From contig NZ_WWCP01000019.1 in the NCBI RefSeq assembly GCF_009857505.1, forward strand, positions 1-64,000: a stretch of DNA of 64,000 nucleotides, given 5' to 3'. Position 1 is the first letter of the stretch. Each line of letters opens with the position of its first letter. A program made the position numbers and the translations under genes. This document shows, piece after piece, positions 1 through 10,102 of the stretch. Under the pieces are notes generated by a model. It was not told where the DNA came from and ran no database searches. It was given only the letters and a program-made list of their open reading frames with translations. The DNA comes from Duganella lactea. Its GTDB lineage: Bacteria; Pseudomonadota; Gammaproteobacteria; Burkholderiales; Burkholderiaceae_D.

Positions 1-120
1 ACAGACAAGGGCGCCTATCTGACACACGGGTTCAACTACCCAAAGTCTGGTCGGCGTCACCCTGCCTGACCGTTGCCACCTCCACATTATCCGGCGATGG
101 CGCGGTAGATTCAATATACG

Positions 121-185
121 AGGTCTGCCATTCGCACACGGGCTCAACTGCTACGCAGTTGAGCCCGTGTGCGAATGGCAGACCT
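121..185. repeat. 65-base perfect palindrome, possible bidirectional terminator or REP-type element
   Basis: Two 31-base arms (121-151 and 155-185) are exact reverse complements around a 3-base TAC loop. The element lies 10 bases beyond the stop codon of the receptor gene that ends at 196, so a transcript would fold it into a very long hairpin. There is no T-run after it on either strand, so it is not a textbook intrinsic terminator. A related fragment (ACACGGGTTCAACT) lies near 24-37, which hints at a repeated family. Role as terminator or REP element is inferred. Confidence 0.8.
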
Positions 186-195
186 GACACCGGCA

Positions 196-2250
196 CTAGT
201 AGGCGACGCGGAGTTGCAGGTAGGCGGTACGCGGGGCGCCGACCATGCGGCCGGCGTTGCCGTCGACGTTGCGTGTGTAGTAGCGCTGGTCGGCGAGGTT
301 ATTGATGCCGGCGGCGATTTCGTAGGCGGCCTGCTTCCACGCCACTTGCGCGTTCCACAGACGGAATCCGGGAATCGCGCCGACACCGGCGTTGGCCGCT
401 TCCGTGACGGTGTTGGCGGTGTCGGCATATTGCATGCTCTGGTGGGTGCTCGACAGATTGGCGGTCCAGCCGCCCACCCGGTAACGCGCGCCGATGGTGT
501 CGGTGTTGCGGGAGTAGAACGGCACATCCAGCCCCGCCGTGGCGCCGGATTCCTGAATCGCCTTGGTGTAGGTGTAGTTGGCGTAGAGATTCAGGCCGGC
601 CAGCGCGCTGCTGTCGTCGAAGGTGTAGTCGAGCGCGGTTTCCAGGCCGTCATGCTTGGTCGCGCCGATGTTCTGGAAGGTGGCCGGCGTGATGCCCGGC
701 ACTTGCGCGATCTGGTTGTCGAACTTCAGCTGGAAGGCGGTCACCTCGGCGCTGACACCGGCGCTCTTCCAGCGCGCGCCAACTTCGGTGGTTTTCGCCA
801 GCTCCGGCTTCAGCGGATTGTTGGGTGTCTGCGAGTTCAACTGGGTGTTTTGCACCGCGCCAAACGAGGTGGTGTAGTTGACGAAGACCGTCAGCGCGCG
901 GTTCACCAGATAGGCGACGTTCAGCGATGGCAGCGCTTTGTTGTTGTCGCTCTCGAAGGTCGATTTGGCCGCCACGTCGTCGCGCGTCGAGGCGATTTTT
1001 TCGTAGCGCACACCCGGCGTGATGCGCCACTGGCCCAGCGCGATGCGGTCGTCGATGTAGGCGGAGTGGGCGTCGGTGCTGTTGTTGTAGCGCGTGGTGG
1101 CGCCGTTCAGGCCGGTCGCGACGCTCTGGCTGTAGCTGTTGTCGTTGCCACGTTCGCGCAGGAAGCGGTAGCCGAACGTGACGTCGTGCGTCAGGCCGCC
1201 GGCCTGGTAGCGCTGCGTGTAGCGCGGCTCGACGCCGATCACTTCGTAATTGCGCGGTTGCCAGGTAATTTGCGTGCCGGCGGTGTTGATCAGCGCGCTC
1301 TGGCGGAAGCTGTCGTTGTAATAGGCCTTGACTTCAAATTCCTGCGTGGCCGAGATGGTGTTCAGGTAGCCGACGTCCGCGCCTCGGCGGTCGCCGCTCC
1401 AGAAATCGGTCGGGCGCGTGTTCTGGAACGGATCGGCGTTGTACTGCGCCACCGTCAGGCCGCCCGGCGTCCGCGACTTGACGTCGTAGTACGAGACCTT
1501 GCCGTACACCTCGCTGTGGCCGTTGAGCGGGTAGCGGAACTTGAGCGCGACATCGTTGACTCGTTCGTCGCTGCCCTGGCGCCACTCGCTGCCTTCCATG
1601 CCGGAGTACAGCAGCGCCACGCCGAGGCCATTGTCGGCGGTGCCGCCGACGAAGGCGCTGTACTGGCGGTTGCTGCCGCCTTCGCCGAAGTCGTTGTAGC
1701 GTACGGTGGCGTCGCCGCGGATGCCCTCGCCTTCGGGAATGGCGCGGCTGCGGAAGTTGATGATGCCGCCGACGTTCTGCGGGCCGTAACGCACCGCACC
1801 ACCGCCGCGCACCACGTCGATCGTCTCCACATTATTCAGGCTGACCGGCGCGAACGACAGTTGCGGCTGGCCGTAAGGCGCCACCGCCAGCGGGATGCCG
1901 TCCATCAGCACCGTCGAGCGCGGCGAGTAACGCCCGCTCAGGCCGCGAATGCCGATGTTGAGCGAGATGGCGCTGCCGGCGGTGCCGGCGTTGTCGGTCG
2001 CTTGCACGCCGGGGATACGGCGCAGCACGTCGCCGATGTTGGCGGCGCCGCTGGCGTCGATGTCGTCCTTGTCGACCACGGTGCGCGCGCCGGCGAAGTT
2101 CTTGACGCTGTTTTGCAGGCCGGAGCCCAGCCAGCTGCCGGACACCTGGATGCTTTCCATCGGTGCGTCTTCGGTTTGTTGGGCGTGGACCGAGGCGGTC
2201 AGCAGGGATGCGGCGGCGGCGAGCGCGGTCAGTTTGAAGTGATGTGACAT
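196..2250 (-). CDS. fecA: FecA-type TonB-dependent receptor
   Basis: Outer-membrane receptor of the ferric dicitrate (FecA) type, 684 residues from the chosen ATG. The start at 2250 gives a clean signal peptide (MSHHFKLTALAAAAS, cleavage after VHAQ); a GTG 14 codons upstream would spoil it and overlaps the Fur-like site. The plug carries the FecA hallmarks PRSTVLMDGIPLAV, APYGQPQLS and VVRGGGAVRYGPQ, and the protein ends in an aromatic beta-barrel signal (LRVAY). E. coli FecA has an N-terminal signalling domain for FecR; here the mature protein goes straight into the TonB box and plug, so it should not drive a FecIR surface-signalling cascade. No fecI or fecR is visible. Ferric citrate is the likely ligand by family; the real substrate is not proven. 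Confidence 0.88.
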   Translation of the reverse strand: MSHHFKLTALAAAASLLTASVHAQQTEDAPMESIQVSGSWLGSGLQNSVKNFAGARTVVDKDDIDASGAANIGDVLRRIPGVQATDNAGTAGSAISLNIGIRGLSGRYSPRSTVLMDGIPLAVAPYGQPQLSFAPVSLNNVETIDVVRGGGAVRYGPQNVGGIINFRSRAIPEGEGIRGDATVRYNDFGEGGSNRQYSAFVGGTADNGLGVALLYSGMEGSEWRQGSDERVNDVALKFRYPLNGHSEVYGKVSYYDVKSRTPGGLTVAQYNADPFQNTRPTDFWSGDRRGADVGYLNTISATQEFEVKAYYNDSFRQSALINTAGTQITWQPRNYEVIGVEPRYTQRYQAGGLTHDVTFGYRFLRERGNDNSYSQSVATGLNGATTRYNNSTDAHSAYIDDRIALGQWRITPGVRYEKIASTRDDVAAKSTFESDNNKALPSLNVAYLVNRALTVFVNYTTSFGAVQNTQLNSQTPNNPLKPELAKTTEVGARWKSAGVSAEVTAFQLKFDNQIAQVPGITPATFQNIGATKHDGLETALDYTFDDSSALAGLNLYANYTYTKAIQESGATAGLDVPFYSRNTDTIGARYRVGGWTANLSSTHQSMQYADTANTVTEAANAGVGAIPGFRLWNAQVAWKQAAYEIAAGINNLADQRYYTRNVDGNAGRMVGAPRTAYLQLRVAY

Positions 2251-2281
2251 GTGAGCGAAAGGAAGGTGGAGGAATCGCTCA

Positions 2282-2300
2282 AATGATAACACTTCTCATT
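2282..2300 (-). promoter_or_regulatory. putative Fur box upstream of the FecA-type receptor
   Basis: The 19 bases read AATGATAAC-A-CTTCTCATT, a 9-1-9 inverted repeat with 7 of 9 symmetric pairs, close to the classical Fur consensus GATAATGATAATCATTATC. It sits 32 bases upstream of the receptor start, where it would cover the promoter. This supports direct iron repression of the receptor. It also lies 102 bases from the divergent hmp start, so an effect on hmp is possible but not shown. Confidence 0.65.
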
Positions 2301-2401
2301 CTCAGTGACTAGCCATAAGCAACTTTCAAGCACACCCTGCAGCATAAACATTCATCTGATATACTTCTTTAAAACATCCTCCACCACCAAGAAAGAAAGC
2401 C

Positions 2402-3583
2402 ATGCTTAGCCAACAACACAAAGCCATCATCACCGCCACCGTTCCCGTGCTCGAACAAGGCGGCGAAACGCTGACCCGCCATTTCTATCAGTCGATGTTC
2501 CGCGATTATCCCGAGGTGAAGCCGCTGTTTAACGAAGCCAACCAGCACGCAGGCACGCAACAACGCGCACTGGCCAACGCCGTGCTGATGTACGCTAAAA
2601 ATATCGAAAAGCTGGAGAATCTGGGCCCGCTGGTCAGCACCATCGTCCATAAGCACGTGGCGCTGCAAATTCAGCCGGAACATTACCCGATCGTCGGCGC
2701 GTCGCTGCTGAAGGCGATCCGCGAGGTGCTGGGCGCCGAAGTCGCCACCGACGCGGTGATCGAGGCCTGGGGCGCGGCCTACGGCCAACTGGCCGACATC
2801 CTGATCGGCGCGGAAGAAAACGCCTACCAACAAAATGCGCAAGCCGAGGGCGGCTGGCGCGGCGCCCGCGCGTTCGAGGTCGCGTCCAAGACGGTCGAAA
2901 GCGATGAGATCACGTCCTTCGTGCTGAAACCTGCCGATGGCGGGAAGGTGCTGGCGCACAAGCCGGGACAATACATCGGCATTAATGTGGATTTGAATGG
3001 CAAACAACAGCGTCGCCAGTATTCACTGTCGGCCGCCGCCAGCGGCGTCGATTACCGCATCAGCGTCAAGCGCGAACCGGGTGGACTGGTGTCGAATTTC
3101 CTGCACGATCAAGTACAGGTCGGCGACAGCATCGAGGTATTTCCGCCGGCCGGCGAGTTTGTGCTGGCCGACAGCGACAAGCCGCTGGTGCTGATCAGCG
3201 GCGGCGTCGGCATCACGCCGACGCTGGCGATGCTGACACAGGCGCTGCGCGGCAAGCGCCCGGTCCACTTCATTCACGCGGCCCGTCACGCCGGCGTGCA
3301 CGCCTTCCGCGAACATATCGATGCGCTGGCGGCCCGGCACCCGCAACTGCAGCGTTTTTACTGCTACGAGCAGGCCGATGCGAACGGCGCACAACCGCAC
3401 GCCACCGGCTATCTGAATCCGCGGCAGTTGGCAGAATGGCTGCCGCAAACGCGCGACATCGAGGCTTACTTCCTCGGCCCGACACCGTTCATGAAGGCCA
3501 TCAAGTCACATCTGCACGCGTTGGGCGTGCCGCCGTCCCAGACCTACTATGAGTTCTTCGGACCGGCGGAAGCCCTGGCTTGA
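2402..3583 (+). CDS. hmp: flavohaemoprotein, nitric oxide dioxygenase
   Basis: Cytosolic NO dioxygenase that oxidises NO to nitrate with NAD(P)H, 393 residues, the usual length for Hmp. Residues 1-140 form the globin domain, with a proximal haem histidine in IVHKHVALQ (about residue 85) and the distal tyrosine in FYQSMF. The FAD domain follows, with RRQYSLS, and then the NAD(P)H domain with ISGGVGITPT and the C-terminal YEFFGP. The ATG at 2402 follows an A/G-rich stretch that can serve as ribosome binding site. The gene is divergent from the FecA-type receptor and convergent with the chemotaxis gene, leaving 16 bases between their stops. An NsrR-like half site upstream is too weak to claim. 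Confidence 0.95.
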   Translation: MLSQQHKAIITATVPVLEQGGETLTRHFYQSMFRDYPEVKPLFNEANQHAGTQQRALANAVLMYAKNIEKLENLGPLVSTIVHKHVALQIQPEHYPIVGASLLKAIREVLGAEVATDAVIEAWGAAYGQLADILIGAEENAYQQNAQAEGGWRGARAFEVASKTVESDEITSFVLKPADGGKVLAHKPGQYIGINVDLNGKQQRRQYSLSAAASGVDYRISVKREPGGLVSNFLHDQVQVGDSIEVFPPAGEFVLADSDKPLVLISGGVGITPTLAMLTQALRGKRPVHFIHAARHAGVHAFREHIDALAARHPQLQRFYCYEQADANGAQPHATGYLNPRQLAEWLPQTRDIEAYFLGPTPFMKAIKSHLHALGVPPSQTYYEFFGPAEALA

Positions 3584-3599
3584 TGCGTGCGTCCGCCGG

Positions 3600-5207
3600 C
3601 TAGACCAACAGCTTGCGATGCCCGGCGCGCGGCGCGACCGGCGACGCCGGCTCCACCTTGAAGCGGGCCACGGTGCTGCGCAATCCCTCGGCCTGGCCAG
3701 CCAGCGCGTGCGCCGCCGCCGTGGCCTGTTCGACCAGCGCCGCGTTCTGCTGCGTGACGTCGTCCATACTGATGATGGCGGCGTTGACCTGCTCGACGCC
3801 GGCGCGCTGCTCCACCGAGGCGGCCACCACTTCCCGCATGATGCCGCTGACCCGCTCAATCGCGGTGGAAATATCGGTCATCGAACGGCCGGCCTCGGTC
3901 ACGGCGCCGGCGCCGCTGCCGATGTCCGCCACCGATCCCATGATCAGCTGACGGATTTCCTGCGACGCCAGCGTGCAGCGCTGCGCCAGTGCGCGCACCT
4001 CGCTGGCCACCACGGCAAAGCCGCGGCCCTGCTCGCCGGCGCGGGCCGCTTCCACCGCCGCGTTCAGCGCCAGGATATTGGTCTGGAAAGCGATGCTCTC
4101 GATGGTGCCGATCACCTCCGTCATGCGGGTGCTGCCATCGGACAACTTGTCCATGGCGCTGATCACCCGCTCCACCACATCGCCGCCGGCGTTGGCGGTC
4201 TGCAGCGCGGTCTCGGCCAAGTCTTGTCCCTGCACCGCATTCTGGCTGTTATTGCCGATGGTCGCGGTGATCTGCTCCATGCTGGCGGCGGTTTCCTCCA
4301 GCGACGACGCCTGCTCCTCGGTACGGCGCGACAGGTCGCTATTGCCCTCGGCGATCTCACCGGCGGCATTGGCGATGGCGTCCGCCGAGCCTTGGATCTC
4401 GGCCACCATCCGATTCAGGCTGACGCGCATCTGCTCCAGCGAGACGACCAGGCTGTTCTGGTCCAGGTGGGTGGTGTCGACGGCCAGCGCCAGGTTGCCG
4501 CCGGCGATTTCACGGGCGATCGCCTGCGCCTCGGCCGGGTCGCCCCCCAGCTGCTTCATGACGCCGCGTGTCAGCATAAAGCTGACCAGCACGCTCACCA
4601 ACAACGCCAACGCCGACAACACGGTGATCGTGGTGTAAGCCGCTTTGGCGCTACTCCTGGCGGCGGCGCCGGCCACGTTGTTCAGTTCGATCTCTTTTTC
4701 CTTGAGCGCGCGCGCAGCATCCACCCAGGCGCGCTGCAACGGGCGCAATTTCCCGATGGCCAGACTGGTGGCCAGTTCGCGGTCGTTGTCGAGGCCGGCC
4801 TGTAGCACTTCACGAAATACCGGCAGCGTCGCCGCCTCGCGCTCCCGCAGGCGGGCGAACAATCGCCTTTCTTCGTCGGTGGTGTCGGTCGTGGAATCGA
4901 ACAATTTGCCCAGCTTGTCGTAGACCTTTTGGTAGTTTTCCTCCTGCAGCTTGATGCGCTCGACTTCCTGATGGATCAGTTCCTTGTCGGTCAACAAGAT
5001 GATGTTGCGGACGGCCAGTTGCCGGTCCTGGATCGAGATATGCAGCTCATTGGCATAGAGCATTTCGGGATTGTTTAAATCGAGGATGTCGCTGATGTTG
5101 CGATCGATTGCCGACACGCCGTACAAGCCGGCGCCGCCGATCAACATTGACAAACTCATCAAAATTGCCAAGCTATACATTAAACGCTGTTTCAATTTCA
5201 ACCTCAT
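3600..5207 (-). CDS. methyl-accepting chemotaxis protein
   Basis: Transmembrane chemoreceptor, 535 residues. The ATG at 5207 is preceded by GGAGG at ideal spacing, so the in-frame GTG five codons upstream is rejected. An N-terminal transmembrane segment (residues about 8-30) leads into a four-helix-bundle type periplasmic sensor domain (about 35-185), a second membrane helix (about 190-210), a HAMP domain ([20 protein letters not shown]) and the long cytoplasmic methyl-accepting coiled coil. The signalling tip reads [20 protein letters not shown] and EVRALAQR, diagnostic for MCPs. There is no CheR-tethering pentapeptide at the C-terminus. No che genes are nearby, so it is an orphan receptor whose ligand cannot be told from sequence. 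Confidence 0.95.
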   Translation of the reverse strand: MRLKLKQRLMYSLAILMSLSMLIGGAGLYGVSAIDRNISDILDLNNPEMLYANELHISIQDRQLAVRNIILLTDKELIHQEVERIKLQEENYQKVYDKLGKLFDSTTDTTDEERRLFARLREREAATLPVFREVLQAGLDNDRELATSLAIGKLRPLQRAWVDAARALKEKEIELNNVAGAAARSSAKAAYTTITVLSALALLVSVLVSFMLTRGVMKQLGGDPAEAQAIAREIAGGNLALAVDTTHLDQNSLVVSLEQMRVSLNRMVAEIQGSADAIANAAGEIAEGNSDLSRRTEEQASSLEETAASMEQITATIGNNSQNAVQGQDLAETALQTANAGGDVVERVISAMDKLSDGSTRMTEVIGTIESIAFQTNILALNAAVEAARAGEQGRGFAVVASEVRALAQRCTLASQEIRQLIMGSVADIGSGAGAVTEAGRSMTDISTAIERVSGIMREVVAASVEQRAGVEQVNAAIISMDDVTQQNAALVEQATAAAHALAGQAEGLRSTVARFKVEPASPVAPRAGHRKLLV

Positions 5208-5363
5208 GCGAACTGCCTCCACTTAAACAATATACTGCACGCATAGTACACTATTTCCATTGAGCAATGTTACTTGTTCTAAATTTACCACAGCGCTTTA
5301 ATTTGATTGACTTTAAGCAACGTAGTAAAATTACATATCATTCATCTTATTACTAAGCACCCC

Positions 5364-5936
5364 ATGATCCCTAAGCATCGCGCCCGCGTGAACCACCGCG
5401 ATGCGCTCCTGGATGCGCTGAAATCCCTCATTTCCGAGGGAAGCGTGCATGATGTCACGCTGGAAGGCGTGGCCGCGCGAGCCGGCGTCACCAAAGGCGG
5501 CCTGATTTACCACTTCAAATCAAAAGAAGCGCTGTTACACGGTTTGGTCGAACGCATGCGCCATCGGGTCGACGCTTACTGCATCGACACAACGCTGGAG
5601 CCCCGTGCCGCGCTGAAAAACTTCTTGATTTCGCGCATAGATTATGCGTTCTCGATCGACCAGAAGGAAAAACAGGTCATGGCCAACCTGCTGGCGGCGG
5701 CGGCCAGCTACCCATCGCTGCTGACGCCGGTAAGGGCCATGTACGACAACAACGGCGCCGGCAGCCTGGCCGGCATGGCGAACAGCGCCGGCCTGACGCT
5801 GTCGGTGTGGACGGCGCTGGATGGCTTTTTGCTGCTGGAAATGCTCAACATCCGCCGCTTCTCCGAGCTGGAGCGGCAGCAGATGAAGGACAATCTGGTC
5901 GCGCTGGTCGAGCGCCAGTTCGCGGCACCCGACTAA
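5364..5936 (+). CDS. TetR/AcrR family transcriptional regulator
   Basis: One-component repressor of 190 residues. An N-terminal TetR helix-turn-helix lies at about residues 10-55 (ARAGVTKGGLIYHFKSKEAL, with the typical TKGGLIYHF recognition region); the C-terminal ligand domain is divergent, as is usual. An upstream TTG would add 19 residues, but the ATG at 5364 matches the normal distance to the HTH and was chosen. The region before it is unusually AT-rich and probably holds the promoter. The gene converges on the ZnuD-like receptor gene (12 bases between ends) and is divergent from the chemotaxis gene. The regulated target and ligand are unknown; neither neighbour is an obvious efflux pump. 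Confidence 0.88.
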   Translation: MIPKHRARVNHRDALLDALKSLISEGSVHDVTLEGVAARAGVTKGGLIYHFKSKEALLHGLVERMRHRVDAYCIDTTLEPRAALKNFLISRIDYAFSIDQKEKQVMANLLAAAASYPSLLTPVRAMYDNNGAGSLAGMANSAGLTLSVWTALDGFLLLEMLNIRRFSELERQQMKDNLVALVERQFAAPD

Positions 5937-5948
5937 GCATTCACGCCA

Positions 5949-7937
5949 TCAGAACTTGGCGCGTACGCCGAACACGAAGTTACGGCCCGGCAGCGGCGCG
6001 ATGTCTTTGAGCACCGAGGTCGAGACGCGGATCTCGTCGTTGGTCAGGTTCTTGGCCAGCGCGAACCAGGTCAGGTCGTAGCCGTTCAGCTTCTGCGTGT
6101 ACGACAGGTTGGCGTTGAGCTGGTTGTAGCTCGGCGTGTCGGTGGTTTCGAACGAGGCCAGACGATCCTGCGACTGCGCATGCACCAGCGACAGGCCGGC
6201 GCGCAACGCGCCCATCTTGTACGCGGCGCTGACGCCGACGCGGTTGGCCGGCTGCAGCGGCAGGCTGCCGCCACGATCCAGTTTGCCGCGCGAGGTGTCG
6301 GCGAACACGCGACCGGACCAGCCGGCGCCGGTCGGGTTGTATTCCAGTTCCGCCTCGGCGCCGTGGATGGTGGCGTCGGCCTGCTCGAAAATGCGCTGAC
6401 GCAGCTCGGTGCCCGGATTGCCCTCTTCATCCAGCAGATTGCCGGTGATGTGGCCATAGATGAAGTCGCTCACCTTGTTGCGGAAGAGGTTGGCCTTCCA
6501 GCGCACCAGCCCGCTGGTCTTCTGCAGATTCAGCTCGATATTGCGCGAAGTCTCCTTTTTGAAATCGGCGTTGCCGACGTCGAAGGTGACGGTGGCGTCG
6601 TGCGGGCCGGCCGAATACAGCTCTTCGGTCGCCGGCGCCCGCTGCGCATACGACAGCGTCGCGCCCAGCGCGTAGCCCGGCACGAACGGCCACAGGCCGC
6701 CCAGCGACGCGGAATGCAGATTGAACGAGCGGTCAACGCCCGTCACCGGTTCGCGCTTGACGCGCTCGACGCGGCCGCCGGCGTTGAGCTTGACTGAGCC
6801 GATATCGGTTTCCTCGACCACGAAGGCGGCGTTGGAGGTTGAGCGCGTGACCGGCACGGTGTCCGGGCCGCCCTCGGCACTGAGCGCGGAGAAATGCGTG
6901 TTCTCGGTCTGCACGCCAAAGGTGCCATGCCAGCCGGCCACGGCCTTGTGGGTCAGTTCAGCGCGGGTTTCGGTCGAGCGGTTCTTGAAGATCACTTCCG
7001 GCAGGCCATCCTGACCGATCTCGGCATGCTGATAATCAGTAAAGCCAGCCTTGAACTTGAAGCTTTCGAAGCCGGCCAACGGCGCTTTGACCAGGCTGTC
7101 GATGTCGTAGCGGGTCTGCTTCTGGTCGATCTTCGAGCCTTCGTCGCTCGGGATGCCGTAGACATTGGTCAGGTGCGAGACCGACGCGCCGACGAAGCCC
7201 CAGCTGTCGACGAAGGAACCGCCGACGCCGACATTGCGCTCGCGCGTATCGGAATGGGGCAAGCGACCGGAGGCCGAATCGGCATCGCCCAGCACGCGGT
7301 TGCCGGGGATTTTGTAATCGCCGGCATTCCGCGCGTTGCCGTCGATGTGCCAGGCGAATTTATCGACCGAGCCGTCGAGCGTGCCCGACATGTTGCGGCC
7401 GGTGTCGACGGTGCTGGCGCGCGCTTCGACCTGGCCGGTCAGCTTCGGCTCCAGGGTGGTCGGGATGCGCTCGTTGACCACGTTGACCAGACCGCCGATG
7501 GCGCCCGAGCCGTACAGCAGCGCGGCCGGGCCGCGCAGGATTTCGATCTGCTGCGCCACCGCGCCTTCTGCCGCCACCGCGTGGTCGTTGGACAGGCCGG
7601 AGACGTCGGAGACGGCCATGCCGTTTTCCAGCATCTTGACACGCGCCCCTTCCAGGCCGCGGATGATCGGCCGCGATGCGCCGGCGCCGAACGCCGACGC
7701 CGACACGCCCAGCTCCTGCGACAGCGTTTCGCCCAGCGAGCTGCCGGCCTTGTCGCGCAGCTCGTCGCCGCTCAGCACCTTGGCCGGGGTCAGGATCTGG
7801 TCGTTGACGGCGGTGCCGAACGGGTTGGCGGTGACGATCACCTGCTGCACCGCGGGCGCGGCGGTGGACTGGCCGAAGGCCAGCGTGGAATAGGCGGACA
7901 GGATCGCGCTGGCCAGCAGCGTGCGTTGGATATTCAT
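5949..7937 (-). CDS. znuD: ZnuD-like TonB-dependent receptor, probable zinc uptake
   Basis: Outer-membrane receptor of 662 residues with a signal peptide (MNIQRTLLASAILSAYS, cleavage after AFG), a plug domain (about 30-150) and a 22-strand barrel ending in VRAKF. The plug signature SDVSGLSNDHAVAAEG followed by IEILRGPAALLYG is typical of the ZnuD group. The His-rich extracellular loop known from Neisseria ZnuD is not obvious here. The neighbours support zinc: a small DUF2946-like gene lies immediately upstream on the same strand, and a Zur-like regulator and a COG0523 GTPase lie divergently. The gene probably forms a two-gene unit with the DUF2946-like gene and is expected to be Zur-repressed, though no convincing Zur box was found in front of it. 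Confidence 0.85.
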   Translation of the reverse strand: MNIQRTLLASAILSAYSTLAFGQSTAAPAVQQVIVTANPFGTAVNDQILTPAKVLSGDELRDKAGSSLGETLSQELGVSASAFGAGASRPIIRGLEGARVKMLENGMAVSDVSGLSNDHAVAAEGAVAQQIEILRGPAALLYGSGAIGGLVNVVNERIPTTLEPKLTGQVEARASTVDTGRNMSGTLDGSVDKFAWHIDGNARNAGDYKIPGNRVLGDADSASGRLPHSDTRERNVGVGGSFVDSWGFVGASVSHLTNVYGIPSDEGSKIDQKQTRYDIDSLVKAPLAGFESFKFKAGFTDYQHAEIGQDGLPEVIFKNRSTETRAELTHKAVAGWHGTFGVQTENTHFSALSAEGGPDTVPVTRSTSNAAFVVEETDIGSVKLNAGGRVERVKREPVTGVDRSFNLHSASLGGLWPFVPGYALGATLSYAQRAPATEELYSAGPHDATVTFDVGNADFKKETSRNIELNLQKTSGLVRWKANLFRNKVSDFIYGHITGNLLDEEGNPGTELRQRIFEQADATIHGAEAELEYNPTGAGWSGRVFADTSRGKLDRGGSLPLQPANRVGVSAAYKMGALRAGLSLVHAQSQDRLASFETTDTPSYNQLNANLSYTQKLNGYDLTWFALAKNLTNDEIRVSTSVLKDIAPLPGRNFVFGVRAKF

Positions 7938-8037
7938 GTAAAACCTCTAGCGATGTAGTGACGATCGCGCGCGCAGGCCTTCTCTTCGGGCGCGCGGCGG
8001 CGAAAAAACTCAAAATTCAGAACGGATTTCGGGTGTG

Positions 8038-8388
8038 TCAGGCCAGAGGCGGAGCGCGGGAATGGAAGACGCAGACGGTGCGTTCGCACGCCGGCAGCGT
8101 GACCAGCAAAGCGACCGGGCCGGCGCCAAGCGTGGACAGCGCCAGCGTGAGCGGCGCGGTGGTGGCGGCGGCGGCCATCTGGGCCACCGACATGCATTCG
8201 GCGCAGACCTTGTCGACCGCGATGCGCTTGCGGTGCTCGGCCTGTTCCTCGTCGCTGAGTTCGGCTGCTGCCAGACCGCTCAACGGCTCCGCGCCGCCCC
8301 AGTGGCTATAGACGTGCGCGACTGCCAACTGCTGCGTCAGGAGCAGCAGCAGCGCGAGGCAAGCATGAAGGAGGCGACGACGATACAT
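8038..8388 (-). CDS. DUF2946-like small exported protein
   Basis: A 116-residue protein with an N-terminal hydrophobic signal (MYRRRLLHACLALLLLLTQ, cleavage near VAHA) and a second hydrophobic stretch at about 80-95. A CAEC pair at about residues 62-65 and two more cysteines near the C-terminus (PACERTVCVF) suggest metal binding or disulphides. The size, cysteine pattern and position beside a metal receptor fit the DUF2946 family, whose function is unknown. It lies 100 bases upstream of the ZnuD-like gene on the same strand and 46 bases from the divergent Zur-like gene, so it is probably first in the receptor operon. Family assignment is from memory of the pattern, not from a search. Confidence 0.7.
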   Translation of the reverse strand: MYRRRLLHACLALLLLLTQQLAVAHVYSHWGGAEPLSGLAAAELSDEEQAEHRKRIAVDKVCAECMSVAQMAAAATTAPLTLALSTLGAGPVALLVTLPACERTVCVFHSRAPPLA

Positions 8389-8434
8389 ATGGCCGGTATT
8401 TTAACCGCATTCCACGCCGTGTTACCATAGCGGC

Positions 8435-8866
8435 ATGCAAACATCTATCGCCGAAACCCAGATCCGAGCCACCGGCGCCCGTGTCACCCGCCAGCGCGTG
8501 CTGGTGCTCGATTTTCTGCTAGGCCAGCAAAAATCGCTGACCCACCACGAAATCCAGGCCCACCTGGCGACCCTGCAGCACGAGGCGCTGGACTCGGTCA
8601 CGCTGTACCGCGTGCTCGAATGGCTGACCGATAATGAACTGATCCACCGCATCGCCGGCGCCGACCAGGTATGGCGCTTCAGCGCCGGCGCCGGCCATCA
8701 CGCACACGAACACGCGCATTTCCAGTGTGTCCAGTGCGAACAGGTGACCTGCTTCACCGAGTTGGCGCTGCCGCGCAAGATCAAGCTGCCGGAAGGCTTT
8801 CAAACGCAGGAAATCGACTTCCTGATCAAAGGCACTTGCGCGAACTGCAATCGTAAAAACAGCTAA
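8435..8866 (+). CDS. zur: Fur-family regulator, probable Zur
   Basis: Metal-dependent repressor of 143 residues. A winged-helix DNA-binding domain (about 10-85; HHEIQAHL and DSVTLYRVLEWL) is followed by a metal and dimerisation domain containing a His cluster (HHAHEHAHFQC) and two cysteine pairs, CVQC and CANC, the latter forming the structural zinc site. The Zur call rather than Fur or PerR rests on context: a ZnuD-like receptor lies divergently and a COG0523 zinc-chaperone GTPase follows 70 bases downstream on the same strand. It would sense zinc in the cytosol and repress both units when zinc is replete. The short 46-base divergent gap probably holds overlapping promoters. Confidence 0.85.
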   Translation: MQTSIAETQIRATGARVTRQRVLVLDFLLGQQKSLTHHEIQAHLATLQHEALDSVTLYRVLEWLTDNELIHRIAGADQVWRFSAGAGHHAHEHAHFQCVQCEQVTCFTELALPRKIKLPEGFQTQEIDFLIKGTCANCNRKNS

Positions 8867-8927
8867 CGCAAGTAAGTTGCGTTTAATGCCAAATCCGCTT
8901 AATATGCAAGCCATTTGCATTTAAGCG
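8865..8927 (+). promoter_or_regulatory. paired inverted repeats before the COG0523 gene, candidate Zur operators
   Basis: Two inverted repeats share the same core, GCAA-N5-TTGC. The first is AACGCAA-gtaag-TTGCGTT (8865-8883, overlapping the zur stop codon). The second is ATGCAA-gccat-TTGCAT (8904-8920), flanked by CGCTTAA and TTAAGCG. Centres are 38 bases apart and the second ends 9 bases before the ATG. Same core and same spacer make a pair of operators more likely than two terminators. Binding by the adjacent Zur-like protein is inferred; the sequence is not the classical enterobacterial Zur box. Confidence 0.45.
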
Positions 8928-8936
8928 AGATTCGCC

Positions 8937-10088
<1,152 letters not shown>

Positions 10089-10102
10089 TATGATCGGCGC
10101 AC

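Noticed and set aside
2351..2376. NsrR-like half site (ATTCATCT) before hmp
   Set aside because: Only one half site is recognisable; the second arm does not match, so regulation by NsrR cannot be claimed.
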